A stretch of 64,000 nt of DNA from CAIUKV01 sp041659105 (GTDB lineage Bacteria > Actinomycetota > Acidimicrobiia > IMCC26256 > PALSA-555). Position 1 is the first letter of the stretch. Every line of letters starts with the position of its first letter. The notes beneath the pieces were generated by a model. It saw only the letters and a program-made list of their open reading frames with translations. It searched no databases and was not told where the DNA came from. The DNA lies in assembly GCA_041659105.1 (NCBI GenBank), contig JBAZYX010000002.1:23370-87369 (forward strand). Direction: 5' to 3'. The position numbers and the translations under genes are program-made. This document shows, piece after piece, positions 16,046 to 23,671 of the stretch.

Positions 16046-16486
16046 ATGCCGATCAACTGCCACCACAGCGCCATCTGCGTTCGCGACTTCGACGCGAGCC
16101 TGCGGTTCTACACCGAGGGCCTCGGGCTCGCGCTCCTCTGGGAGAAGGAGTTCGAGGGGGACTGGCCCACGCTCTTCGGGGCCCCCGAGCCGCGGTTGCA
16201 CTCGGCGTTCCTCGGTGACCCCGACGCGGACGACGGCGGGATCGTGGAGCTGGTGGAGTTCCCCGGCGGCATGGCCGAGGGCGCCGGCCCGGGTCCCGCG
16301 CCCCAGCTCGGCTTCTTCCTGCTCTCGTTCTACGTCGACGTCGACGCGACCCTCGCGCGGCTCGCGGCGATGGGCCTCGGCGGCGAGCCCCGGCGCATCG
16401 AGGTGCAGGGGATGGGCGGCGCCGGCGTGCCGATGGCCGTGGTGCGCGATCCCGACGGCGTGCTCGTGGAGCTCATCGGCGCCTGA
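16046..16486 (+). CDS. VOC (glyoxalase/dioxygenase) superfamily protein
   Basis: 146 residues with two beta-alpha-beta-beta-beta halves: INCHHSAICVRDFDASLRFYTEGLGLAL at the start (His near residue 6 as a metal ligand) and the second module LLSFYVDVDATLARLAAMG near 94. The end RDPDGVLVELIGA supplies the usual C-terminal metal Glu. Members include glyoxalase I, methylmalonyl-CoA epimerase and extradiol dioxygenases; the exact reaction is open. It is followed closely by an SDR gene that has its own -10-like hexamer. Confidence 0.85.
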   Translation: MPINCHHSAICVRDFDASLRFYTEGLGLALLWEKEFEGDWPTLFGAPEPRLHSAFLGDPDADDGGIVELVEFPGGMAEGAGPGPAPQLGFFLLSFYVDVDATLARLAAMGLGGEPRRIEVQGMGGAGVPMAVVRDPDGVLVELIGA

Positions 16487-16495
16487 CCGGACCGA

Positions 16496-16501
16496 TAGCG
16501 T
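16496..16501 (+). promoter_or_regulatory. putative leaderless -10 element for the 16509 SDR
   Basis: TAGCGT, 7 nt before the ATG at 16509, within the 22-nt gap after the VOC gene. Confidence 0.5.
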
Positions 16502-16508
16502 GCCACGA

Positions 16509-17297
16509 ATGACGAACCCGAACGACGTCTCCCCCGAAGCGATCCGCGTGATGCACTCGGTGCAGGACCGCGTGATCATCGTCACCGGTTCGGGCCAGGG
16601 GGTTGGGCGCGGCATGGCGCACCATCTGGCCAAGGCGGGCGCCACGGTGGTGGTGGCCGACTGGAACGCGGAGAAGATGGCCCGCACGGTCGCCGAGCTC
16701 GAGGCGCTCGGCGCGACGGCCCTCGGCCTCCAGTGCAACATCATGGAGAAGGAGACGCTCGACGCGATGGTCGCCGCGACCGTCGAGGAGTTCGATCGCG
16801 TCGACGGGATCGTCAACAACGCGCAGACGTTCCGACCCAACGCGCCGATTGCCGAGGTGGGCGCGGAGGATCTCGACGTGTTCTACCGGTCCGGCGTGCT
16901 CGGCACGCTGTGGGCGATGCAGGCGGTGTACCCGCACATGAAGGCGGCGGGCTGGGGCCGGATCGTCAACTTCGCGTCGTCGATGGGCATCGTGGGTGGG
17001 CAGGGCTTCGGCGCGTACAACGCGTCGAAGGAGGCGATCCGCGCCCTCACGCGCACTGCGGCGAAGGAGTGGGCCGTCGACGGCATCGTGGTGAACGCGA
17101 TCGCGCCCGCGGCGGCGCCGCCGCGGTCGGTGGGCAGCGAGCACTACGAGGAGTTCATGCGCACGAGCCCGATGCACCGCAACGGGGATCCCGAGCTCGA
17201 CATCGGCCCGGTGGCCCACTTCCTCTGCACCGACGCGTGCCGCTACCTGACGGGCCAGACGTTCATGTGCGACGGCGGCACGTACCTCTGGGCGTGA
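16509..17297 (+). CDS. short-chain dehydrogenase/reductase
   Basis: 262 residues. TGSGQGVG near 27 is the cofactor motif, with VADWN after strand 2 favouring NAD(H). NNAQT near 100 holds the structural Asn, NFASSMG near 151 the catalytic Ser, and YNASK near 166 the catalytic Tyr/Lys. The C-terminus GQTFMCDGGTYLWA is standard. A short segment before the Rossmann fold (SPEAIRVMHSVQDR) is slightly longer than usual. It is followed 4 nt later by a hotdog-like gene, suggesting a shared acyl-CoA pathway. Confidence 0.88.
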   Translation: MTNPNDVSPEAIRVMHSVQDRVIIVTGSGQGVGRGMAHHLAKAGATVVVADWNAEKMARTVAELEALGATALGLQCNIMEKETLDAMVAATVEEFDRVDGIVNNAQTFRPNAPIAEVGAEDLDVFYRSGVLGTLWAMQAVYPHMKAAGWGRIVNFASSMGIVGGQGFGAYNASKEAIRALTRTAAKEWAVDGIVVNAIAPAAAPPRSVGSEHYEEFMRTSPMHRNGDPELDIGPVAHFLCTDACRYLTGQTFMCDGGTYLWA

Positions 17298-17301
17298 GCG
17301 C

Positions 17302-17895
17302 GTGAGCGACACCGCCGCGCCGCGCCGGGGCGAAGGTGCGGACTGGCGCAACCCGTGGCCCCCAGTGGGCGTGCGTCCGGAGCCGGTGCTCGCCTCCGTG
17401 GGCGCCGACGCGCTGCGCGCCGACGGGTACTCCGTCGTGTTCGACGTCGACCCGATCGACGCCGACCGCGACGAGTGGCAGGACCATCTGAACAACACCG
17501 CCGTCGTGCGGATGCTCAACGAGCTGCGGATGGCCTACGCCGCCGCGCGCCTCGCGCCCGACTGGCCGCGCTTCGTGCGCCGGGGCGGTTACACGGTGGT
17601 CGTGCGCGAGCTGCACGTGCGCTACGACCGCGAGGGCTGGGTGCACGAGCGCTACGTGGGCGGCACGCGGGTCGCGCAGCGGCGGGGGAAGGCGGGGATC
17701 ATGGAGCAGGCGCTCGTGGAGGCCGAGACCGGTGCGTCACTCGCCGCGGCCTGGCTGGTGCAGCTGCTCGTCGGTCCCGACGGCCGGGTCGTCGACTGGC
17801 CCGACTGGTACTGGGGGCTGGTCGCGGGCGTGGAGCAACGGCCGGTGACGGTGATCGACCTCGCCCCGCGCGTCGACTGGGGGCCGCCGGGGTGA
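17302..17895 (+). CDS. hotdog-fold protein, likely acyl-CoA thioesterase
   Basis: 197 residues, GTG start 4 nt after the SDR stop. The segment DEWQDHLNNTAVVRMLNELRMAYA near residues 54-77 resembles the DxxGHLNNxxY active-site helix of 4-hydroxybenzoyl-CoA-type thioesterases. It is followed by hotdog-like strands (YTVVVRELHVRYDREGWVHERYVGG). The N-terminal 40 residues (DWRNPWPPVGVRPEP) are an unusual extension. The catalytic Asp appears present, while the Gly-His pair is reduced to His. Assignment rests on this motif alone. Confidence 0.6.
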   Translation: MSDTAAPRRGEGADWRNPWPPVGVRPEPVLASVGADALRADGYSVVFDVDPIDADRDEWQDHLNNTAVVRMLNELRMAYAAARLAPDWPRFVRRGGYTVVVRELHVRYDREGWVHERYVGGTRVAQRRGKAGIMEQALVEAETGASLAAAWLVQLLVGPDGRVVDWPDWYWGLVAGVEQRPVTVIDLAPRVDWGPPG

Positions 17896-17923
17896 GCGCC
17901 GACGAGGGCCGCTCCGGCCGAGC

Positions 17924-18742
17924 TCAGGCTCCGAGGCGGGTGAGCAGGGCGCCCACGTACTCGACGGCGCGCGTCGAAGCGGACACGTAGCCCTCCTCCT
18001 CGATCCTCGGGCCGATCATCTCGAGGTCGAACACGCCCGCGTAGCCGGCAGCGAGCACCTGGCCCACGATGCGCTCCATCGGGATGTCGCCGTCGCCGGG
18101 CACGAGCCGGTTCGGGGTGCTCATCGTGCCCGCGGCGAAGTCGCTCAGCTGCACGATCGTGATGGTGTCGATGCCGTTGGCGATCGTGTCGGCGAGACCG
18201 CGCTCGGCCCAGCACGCGTTGATCTCCATGCACACGCCCACGCCGAGTCGGCGCGCGAAGTCGATCGCGTCGCGCAGCGTGTGGAGGAAGCCCACGTCGA
18301 CGCGCAGACCGTTGGTGTGCTCCAGCGCGACGTTGATGCCGCGCGAGACCGCGTGCTCTGCGAACACGGGGCCCACGGTGTCGGCGTAGGCGTCGGCCGC
18401 CTCCTCCCAGGTGAGCTGGCCCGCGGGTCCGGTGGTGAGCACGATGCACTCGGCGCCGAACGCGTGTGCGGCGTCGAGCGCGTCGCGGGTCTTGGCCAGC
18501 CCCGCGGCCCGTCCGGCGGGGTTGCTCCACGGGATCGGACCGAGCCCGATCAGGTTGGCCACCCGGTATCCGCCGTCGCGCACGCGGTCCACGTACCGCT
18601 CCCAGCCGCCCGCCGCGTCGAGCTTGGCCAACGACAGCCCGATCACCTCGACGCCCTCACGGTCGAAGAAGGCGAGATCCTCGTCGACGGTCCAGTTCCA
18701 CTGCGACAGCATCGACAGCGAGACGCGCGGGTGGGTCTTCAT
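17924..18742 (-). CDS. sugar phosphate isomerase/epimerase-like TIM-barrel (xylose isomerase-like)
   Basis: 272 residues of the AP-endonuclease-2 superfamily. Landmarks are VSLSMLSQWNWT at the start, FGAECIVLTTGPA near 95, the metal Glu in NVALEHTNG near 138, CMEINACWAE near 172, TIVQLSDFAAG near 195 and the final VFDLEMIGPRI near 243. These are the barrel-end metal ligands of hydroxypyruvate- or tagatose-type isomerases. Some relatives act in inositol or steroid breakdown. It lies 37 nt after the SDR gene upstream with GGAG just before the ATG, so it is probably in the same operon. Confidence 0.82.
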   Translation of the reverse strand: MKTHPRVSLSMLSQWNWTVDEDLAFFDREGVEVIGLSLAKLDAAGGWERYVDRVRDGGYRVANLIGLGPIPWSNPAGRAAGLAKTRDALDAAHAFGAECIVLTTGPAGQLTWEEAADAYADTVGPVFAEHAVSRGINVALEHTNGLRVDVGFLHTLRDAIDFARRLGVGVCMEINACWAERGLADTIANGIDTITIVQLSDFAAGTMSTPNRLVPGDGDIPMERIVGQVLAAGYAGVFDLEMIGPRIEEEGYVSASTRAVEYVGALLTRLGA

Positions 18743-18779
18743 GGTCGCTCCGTTCGGTTGCGGAAGGCTCGACGGTCGT

Positions 18780-19595
18780 TCAGCCCAGGACGGCGGCGCG
18801 GCCGATGCTGCTGCCGCCGTCGAGCTGGAGGTTGATGCCGGTGAGGAACTCGGACTCGTGGCTCGCGAGGTACACCGCGGCGTACGCGCAGTCGCGCGCG
18901 TTGCCCAGGCGCGTGAGGTGCATGGCCTCGTAGCGCGCCCGGCGCTCGGGGGCGATGTCGGCGTCGCGCCGGTCGTTCACCACGAAGCCGGGGCTCAACG
19001 TGTTCGCGCGGACGTTGTGCCCGCCGTACTCCACCGCGAGTGCGCGGGTGAGCGCGTTGAGGCCACCCTTGCTCGCGCAGTAGGCGGCCATTCCGGAGCT
19101 CGGTCGCTCGGCCTGGCGCGACGAGACGTTGATGATGGACCCGTGACCGGCGGCGAGCATGTGGGGGAGTGCGCTGCGGCACAGCACCATCGGCGCGGTG
19201 AGGTTCACGCGCAGCGCCGCCTCCCAGTACTCGGTGCTCATCTCGCCGACCACGGAGTCCTGGCCCGCGCTCACGCCGACCGCGTTGTTGACGAGCACGG
19301 TCAGCCCGCCGAGCCACTCGGCGGCTTCGGCCACGAGCTGCTCGGCCGCGGCCTCGCCCGAGAGGTCGGCAGGAACGAACCAGGCCTCGCCGCCCCGGGC
19401 CCGGGCCTCGTCGACCACGGCCCCGCCCCGGCCCGCGTCGCGGCCGTGGACCACCACCCGGGCGCCTTCGGCGGCGAACTCCGAGGCGATGGCCCGGCCG
19501 ATGCCGGAGGTGGAGCCGGTCACCAGGGCGAGCTCGCCGGCCATGCGGCCGGGGCGGGCGGACGGATCGGGTCGGGAGGCGGGTTCGGAGGTCAC
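18780..19595 (-). CDS. short-chain dehydrogenase/reductase
   Basis: 271 residues. TGSTSGIG near 26, VVVHGRDAGRG after strand 2 (the HGR favours NADP), NNAVG near 101, NVSSRQAE near 152 and YCASK near 166 are all present. The C-terminal LTGINLQLDGGSSIG is typical. A 17-residue Pro/Ser-rich leader precedes the fold. The GTG start at 19595 has TAGCGT exactly 6 nt upstream, so transcription is likely leaderless; the downstream TIM-barrel gene probably shares the message. Confidence 0.87.
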   Translation of the reverse strand: MTSEPASRPDPSARPGRMAGELALVTGSTSGIGRAIASEFAAEGARVVVHGRDAGRGGAVVDEARARGGEAWFVPADLSGEAAAEQLVAEAAEWLGGLTVLVNNAVGVSAGQDSVVGEMSTEYWEAALRVNLTAPMVLCRSALPHMLAAGHGSIINVSSRQAERPSSGMAAYCASKGGLNALTRALAVEYGGHNVRANTLSPGFVVNDRRDADIAPERRARYEAMHLTRLGNARDCAYAAVYLASHESEFLTGINLQLDGGSSIGRAAVLG

Positions 19596-19601
19596 GGCCG
19601 G

Positions 19602-19607
19602 ACGCTA
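19602..19607 (-). promoter_or_regulatory. putative leaderless -10 element for the 19595 SDR
   Basis: TAGCGT on the minus strand, 6 nt before the GTG at 19595. Confidence 0.55.
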
Positions 19608-19719
19608 ACCGGCGGCGGTGGCCACTCGTGGTGGCCCCGATTAGCCTCTTGGGCCTCCCCATTCCGCCCGGCGGGCCTCCGCGCGCCCGGTGGTGTGGCC
19701 AGAGTGGTTGGTGTTGTGC

Positions 19720-20775
19720 ATGGTGAGGATCGGGCAGCGGTGGGCGGTGGTCGTGACGGTCGCGCTCGCGCTGGCCGTGGCGACCTGCTCCCCCGCGGGC
19801 GCGTCGGAGATCGACGACCTCCGGGCCGCGGTGACCGCGGCGCGTGACGCCGCGACCCAGGCCACCCAGCGGTACATGGACGCCGTGAACCGGCTCGAGG
19901 ACCTCGAGGTCCAGATCGCCTCCGCCGAGCGGGACATCGCGGCCAACCGCGAGCGGGTCACGGTCCTCAGCGGCCTCGCCCGGGACCGGGCGGTGACCGC
20001 CTACGTGCAGCGCGGGGTCGACACCGGCGCACTCAGCTTCGACCGGCCCCTCGACCGGCTGCGCCGGGCGAAGCTGCTCGAGCACGCCAACGCGCGCGAC
20101 AACGCCGCGATCGCGCAGCTCGCGGTGGCGACGGACGCGCTGTCCACACGCGAGACGGAGCTGCGGGACCTCCGGGCCGACGCACGCACCGCGCGTGACC
20201 AGCGCGCCGTCGAGCAGACCGACCTCGACAAGCAGCTCCAGAACGCGCAGCAGGCACTCGACGCGTTCGAGGAGCGGATCAAGCGCGAGGAGGCGGCGCG
20301 CCAGGAGCAGGAGCGGGCGCGGCTCGCGGCGCAGAAGCAGGCGCAGTCGCAGTCGGGGCGCGACTACGGCAACGCGTACGTGGCGACCGGCCTGATCTGC
20401 CCCATCCGCGGGCCGGTGAGCTTCATCGACTCGTGGGGGTTCCCGCGCGCCACGACCGGCTGGCACCAGGGTGTCGACCTGATGACGCCGCGCGGCACGC
20501 CGAACGTCGCGGTCGTGTCGGGCAACGTGGAGATGCACACGGGCGCCACGTCGGGCAACGGCGCGTGGCTCTACGGCGACGACGGCAACCTCTATTACTA
20601 CTTCCACCTCGATGCGTACGAGGGTGGCTCGCGCCGGGTCCAGCAGGGTGACGCGCTCGGGTACGCGGGCAACACCGGTGACGCCTCCGGTGGGGCGACC
20701 CACACGCACTTCGAGGTGCACCCCGGCGGTGGCCCGGCAGTGAACCCGTACCCCACCGTCGCCGGCATCTGCTGA
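19720..20775 (+). CDS. secreted coiled-coil M23 (LytM) peptidase
   Basis: 351 residues from the ATG at 19720. A signal peptide (QRWAVVVTVALALAVATCSPAGASE) is followed by a long coiled coil of about 200 residues (EIDDLRAAV through QEQERARLAAQK), then a C-terminal M23 domain. The zinc motif HQGVD (HxxxD) lies near residue 256 and HTHFEVHP (HxH) near 334, so it looks catalytically competent. Such proteins cleave or regulate cleavage of peptidoglycan at division. A paralogue with the same architecture is at 29268. The GTG at 19690 is a less likely start because the signal peptide fits 19720. Confidence 0.88.
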   Translation: MVRIGQRWAVVVTVALALAVATCSPAGASEIDDLRAAVTAARDAATQATQRYMDAVNRLEDLEVQIASAERDIAANRERVTVLSGLARDRAVTAYVQRGVDTGALSFDRPLDRLRRAKLLEHANARDNAAIAQLAVATDALSTRETELRDLRADARTARDQRAVEQTDLDKQLQNAQQALDAFEERIKREEAARQEQERARLAAQKQAQSQSGRDYGNAYVATGLICPIRGPVSFIDSWGFPRATTGWHQGVDLMTPRGTPNVAVVSGNVEMHTGATSGNGAWLYGDDGNLYYYFHLDAYEGGSRRVQQGDALGYAGNTGDASGGATHTHFEVHPGGGPAVNPYPTVAGIC

Positions 20776-20809
20776 CCCGGCACTCGCCGGCGCCGCGGGT
20801 CGACCCCCG

Positions 20810-21721
20810 TCAGTGCTGGTGGTCGTGGTCCTCGTGGTCGTCACCCGGGGGCCGGTCGGCGGGCATGACCGTCACCCGGGCCGCGGCGCGCCGGCCGCCG
20901 ACCAGGCTGGTCACGCCGAACACCGCGGCCGCCACGAGCACGATCGACCCACCGGGGGCGAGCGCCCACTGGCGGGCCGCGGCCAGGCCCAGCAGCACCG
21001 ACGCCGCCCCGATCCCGGCCGACATCGCCATCGTGCCCCGGAACGACCGGCTCATCACCCGTCCGGTGGCCACCGGGAGGACCATGAGCGCGGCGATCAG
21101 CAGCACGCCGACCACGCGCATCGCGGCCACCACCGTCACCGCCGTGAGCACGGCGAGGAGCGCGTTCCCCGCGCCCACCGGGATGCCCGCGACCCGGGCC
21201 GACTCCTCGTCGACCACGATCGCGAAGAGGGCCCGGCCGAACAGCGCGAGCGCCGCGATGATCGCGATGCCGAGCAGCACGATCACGCGCACGTCCGACG
21301 CGTCGATGGTGAGGATCGAGCCGAACAGGTACGGCACGATCGCGAGCCCGCCGTCGCCGGCCCGGCTCGCGATCACGACTCCGGCCGCGATCCCGCCGTA
21401 GAACCAGAGCGCGAGCGCGAGGTCGCTCGTCGTGCGGCCCCGGCTGCGCAACCACTCGATCGCGAGCGCGCCCACGACCGCCACGAGCATCGCGGTCCAG
21501 ATCGGCCACACCTCGAGGAGCAGTCCGGCGGCCACGCCCGCGAACGCGAGGTGACCGATGCCGTCGCCCATGAGCGACAGGCGTTGCTGCACGAGGTAGA
21601 CGCCGATCAGGGGCGCGCAGATCCCGATCACGAGCCCGGCGGCCAGCGCGAGCTGCATGTACTCGCGCTCGAAGGGCCACGGCAGGGGCAGGGTGGCCAG
21701 GGCCGAGATCACAGCGCTCAC
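20810..21721 (-). CDS. znuB: metal ABC transporter permease (ABC-3 family)
   Basis: 303 residues, GTG start at 21721 overlapping the stop of the ATPase gene (GTGA). Eight to nine hydrophobic segments are visible. The ABC-3 landmark GDGIGHLAFAGVAAGLLLE near 50 is the typical SLMGDAISHA-like stretch. VVAAMRVVGVLLIAALMVLPVAT near 205 is the conserved C-terminal coupling region. The tail ends DDHEDHDHQH, a metal-binding-like His/Asp cluster. The family imports Zn(II) or Mn(II); zinc is favoured by the His tail and a nearby Fur-family regulator but not proven. No substrate-binding protein gene is adjacent. Confidence 0.88.
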   Translation of the reverse strand: MSAVISALATLPLPWPFEREYMQLALAAGLVIGICAPLIGVYLVQQRLSLMGDGIGHLAFAGVAAGLLLEVWPIWTAMLVAVVGALAIEWLRSRGRTTSDLALALWFYGGIAAGVVIASRAGDGGLAIVPYLFGSILTIDASDVRVIVLLGIAIIAALALFGRALFAIVVDEESARVAGIPVGAGNALLAVLTAVTVVAAMRVVGVLLIAALMVLPVATGRVMSRSFRGTMAMSAGIGAASVLLGLAAARQWALAPGGSIVLVAAAVFGVTSLVGGRRAAARVTVMPADRPPGDDHEDHDHQH

Positions 21722-22473
21722 GGCTGCAGGTCCTCGAGCCAGCGGGGGAGGTCGTCGGCGTGCACGCCCAGGTGCACGCCGGTGGACGCGAGCTCCTCGG
21801 GCGGCCCGTCGAAGAGCACCCGACGCTTCATCACGACCACCCGGTCGAGGTCGTTCGCCACCGCGCCCAGCTCGTGGGAGACGAGCAGCACCGCGCTGTC
21901 GTGGTGCTCCACGAGGTGCACGAGGCTGTCGCGGAAGAGGCGTTGCGACTCGCGGTCGACGCCCGCGATCGGCTCGTCGAGCACGAGCACGGCGGGCTCG
22001 CTCACGAGCGCCCGCGCGATGAGGACCCGCTGCTGCTGCCCGCCGGAGAGCGCGCCCACCGGGCGGCGGCGCAGGTCGGCGAGGGCGACGGCCTCGAGCG
22101 CGTGGTCCACCGCTTCGCGGTCGGCCCGGCCGGGGAACCGCCACCACCCGCGCCGGGCGGTGCGCCCCGACGTGACCACCTCGTCGACCGTGGCCGGCAC
22201 GTCGAGGTCGAGGATGCGCCGTTGGGGGACGTAGCCCACCCGCCACCGGTCGTGGAGGTCGCCGGGTGCGGCACCGAGCACCTCCACGGTGCCGGCGTCG
22301 GGGTGGAGCAGCCCGAGGAGGAGCCGCAGGAGCGTGGACTTGCCCGAGCCGTTCGGGCCCACGAGCGCCACGAACTCGCCCGCGGCGACCGTCAGGTCGA
22401 CGCGTTCGACGACCGGCTCGTCGCCGTAGGAGAAGGAGACGCCGTGCGCTGCGAGCACGGCCGGGGGAGTCAC
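21718..22473 (-). CDS. znuC: metal ABC transporter ATP-binding protein
   Basis: 251 residues. Walker A GPNGSGKST near 39, Q-loop YVPQRR near 81, signature LSGGQQQR near 143, Walker B VLVLDEP near 161 and switch His in VSHELG near 198 are all intact. It energises the adjacent ABC-3 permease. GTG start at 22473 overlaps the stop of the upstream membrane-protein gene by 4 nt, and its own stop overlaps the permease start, so all three genes are translationally coupled. A perfect palindrome 12-28 nt upstream may be a metal-regulator site. Confidence 0.92.
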   Translation of the reverse strand: MTPPAVLAAHGVSFSYGDEPVVERVDLTVAAGEFVALVGPNGSGKSTLLRLLLGLLHPDAGTVEVLGAAPGDLHDRWRVGYVPQRRILDLDVPATVDEVVTSGRTARRGWWRFPGRADREAVDHALEAVALADLRRRPVGALSGGQQQRVLIARALVSEPAVLVLDEPIAGVDRESQRLFRDSLVHLVEHHDSAVLLVSHELGAVANDLDRVVVMKRRVLFDGPPEELASTGVHLGVHADDLPRWLEDLQP

Positions 22474-23618
22474 CCCTTCATCATAGAATGAGACTCATTC
22501 TCGCTTCGGGGCCCGGGAGCGGCGGGGCCCGTTGCGCCCGGTGGTGGGGGCGGGGAAGGCCGGTGCTCGGCCACGTGGAAGGCGGCGCCCACGGCCACGC
22601 CGAAGCCGCCGCCGAGGGCCACCGCGATGGTCAGGCGGTCGAGCGCGGGGGCCAGGTCGGTGGGCAGCTGCGACTTGGACAGGGCCGACATGTCGGCCAG
22701 CCCGATCGCGATGCCGAGGAACAGCCCGGCGAACACGAGCAGGGGCGCGGCCGCGCGCAGGCCGCGCCGGCGGAGCTGCACGAGCGCGACCGCGCCGAGC
22801 GCGACGGCGCCGATCGTCGGCAAGGCGTCACCCGCGCGGTTGCCGAACGGGTTGGTGGCGTAGGTCCAGCTGCCGACGGCGTGGACCACCGCGCCGGTGA
22901 GCGCGGCCGCGAGCACGGCGCCGAGCACACCTGCCGCGGCACGCCTGCGAGCGGCCACGACGGTTCCGATCGCGAGCACGGCCGCGCCGGCGATCCACGG
23001 CCAGGGTGACGGCCCCGGGATCCAACGCACGTCGCCCTTGACGCGGATCGTCTCACCGCCGCGCCGGAGCACGATCGTGAACGCCTGGATCAGGTGCTCC
23101 TCGCCCGGCGCCCGCTGGACGACGGGCGGGTCGACCGTGTCCATCCAGTGCGCGCGGTGGTCGTGCCAACGCACGGTGGTGCCCGACCCGACCTTCTTCC
23201 ACTCGGGCGCGGCCGTGGGATCTGCCGACGCGGGTGGCGGCTCGGGGTTGCGGCGTGCCCGGTTGAGGTACCGCGCCGGCGAGCGGGTGTTCTCGAACGC
23301 ACCGCGCGGACCGACCCGCAGGTACGGCTCGTCGTCGTACCCCTCGACGATCACGTCCTGCTTCCCGGTGTTGCGGAGCTCGAGCCGGTCGCCGTTGTCG
23401 ATCGCCCGGACGGTGACGCCGGTGGCGCCGGCCGACACCGAGCGGATCGTGGTCCGGTAGTTGGTCGCGTTCACCCCGCCCACCGTGTGCGCGCCGGCCG
23501 GCGCGGCCATGGCCACGACCGTCGCGAGGGCGCCGGTGAGCACGATCACCACCGCGACGGCCCCCGTGGTGGCCGCGACGAGGAGCCGTCGGGGGCGGAG
23601 CCGACCGTGAACACGCAC
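22470..23618 (-). CDS. membrane protein of metal-transport unit, unknown function
   Basis: 382 residues, GTG start. A signal sequence or anchor (RLLVAATTGAVAVVIVLTGALATVVAM) ends at PAGAHTVGG, giving a mature N-terminus starting with His. An extracytoplasmic domain of about 170 residues follows (NYRTTIRSV, YLRVGPRGAFENTRSPA, HDHRAHWMD, GDVRWIPGPSPW), then five or so membrane segments and a Pro-rich tail. The His/Asp motif HDHRAHWMD could bind metal. I believe similar unnamed proteins occur beside CopC/CopD genes in actinobacteria, and here it is divergent from one. It precedes znuC with a 4-nt overlap. Confidence 0.72.
   Translation of the reverse strand: MRVHGRLRPRRLLVAATTGAVAVVIVLTGALATVVAMAAPAGAHTVGGVNATNYRTTIRSVSAGATGVTVRAIDNGDRLELRNTGKQDVIVEGYDDEPYLRVGPRGAFENTRSPARYLNRARRNPEPPPASADPTAAPEWKKVGSGTTVRWHDHRAHWMDTVDPPVVQRAPGEEHLIQAFTIVLRRGGETIRVKGDVRWIPGPSPWPWIAGAAVLAIGTVVAARRRAAAGVLGAVLAAALTGAVVHAVGSWTYATNPFGNRAGDALPTIGAVALGAVALVQLRRRGLRAAAPLLVFAGLFLGIAIGLADMSALSKSQLPTDLAPALDRLTIAVALGGGFGVAVGAAFHVAEHRPSPPPPPGATGPAAPGPRSENESHSMMKG
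22485..22501 (-). promoter_or_regulatory. perfect palindrome upstream of znuC, candidate metal-regulator operator
   Basis: AGAATGAGACTCATTCT has perfect 8-nt arms around a single central base. It lies 12 nt upstream of the znuC start but inside the last codons of the preceding gene. Size and symmetry resemble Fur/Zur- or MntR-type operators, and a Fur-family gene is at 26929-27381. The site could drive a second, metal-controlled promoter for znuCB. AT content is visibly higher than the surroundings. Confidence 0.5.
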
Positions 23619-23627
23619 CGTGGAGCG

Positions 23628-23633
23628 ACGATA
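23628..23633 (-). promoter_or_regulatory. possible -10 element for the 23618-znuC-znuB operon
   Basis: TATCGT on the minus strand, 9 nt before the GTG at 23618; slightly further than the 6-8 nt seen at other starts. Confidence 0.35.
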
Positions 23634-23671
23634 CTGGTGACCCCCCGCCTTTCCGGAGCCGACCAGGACCC

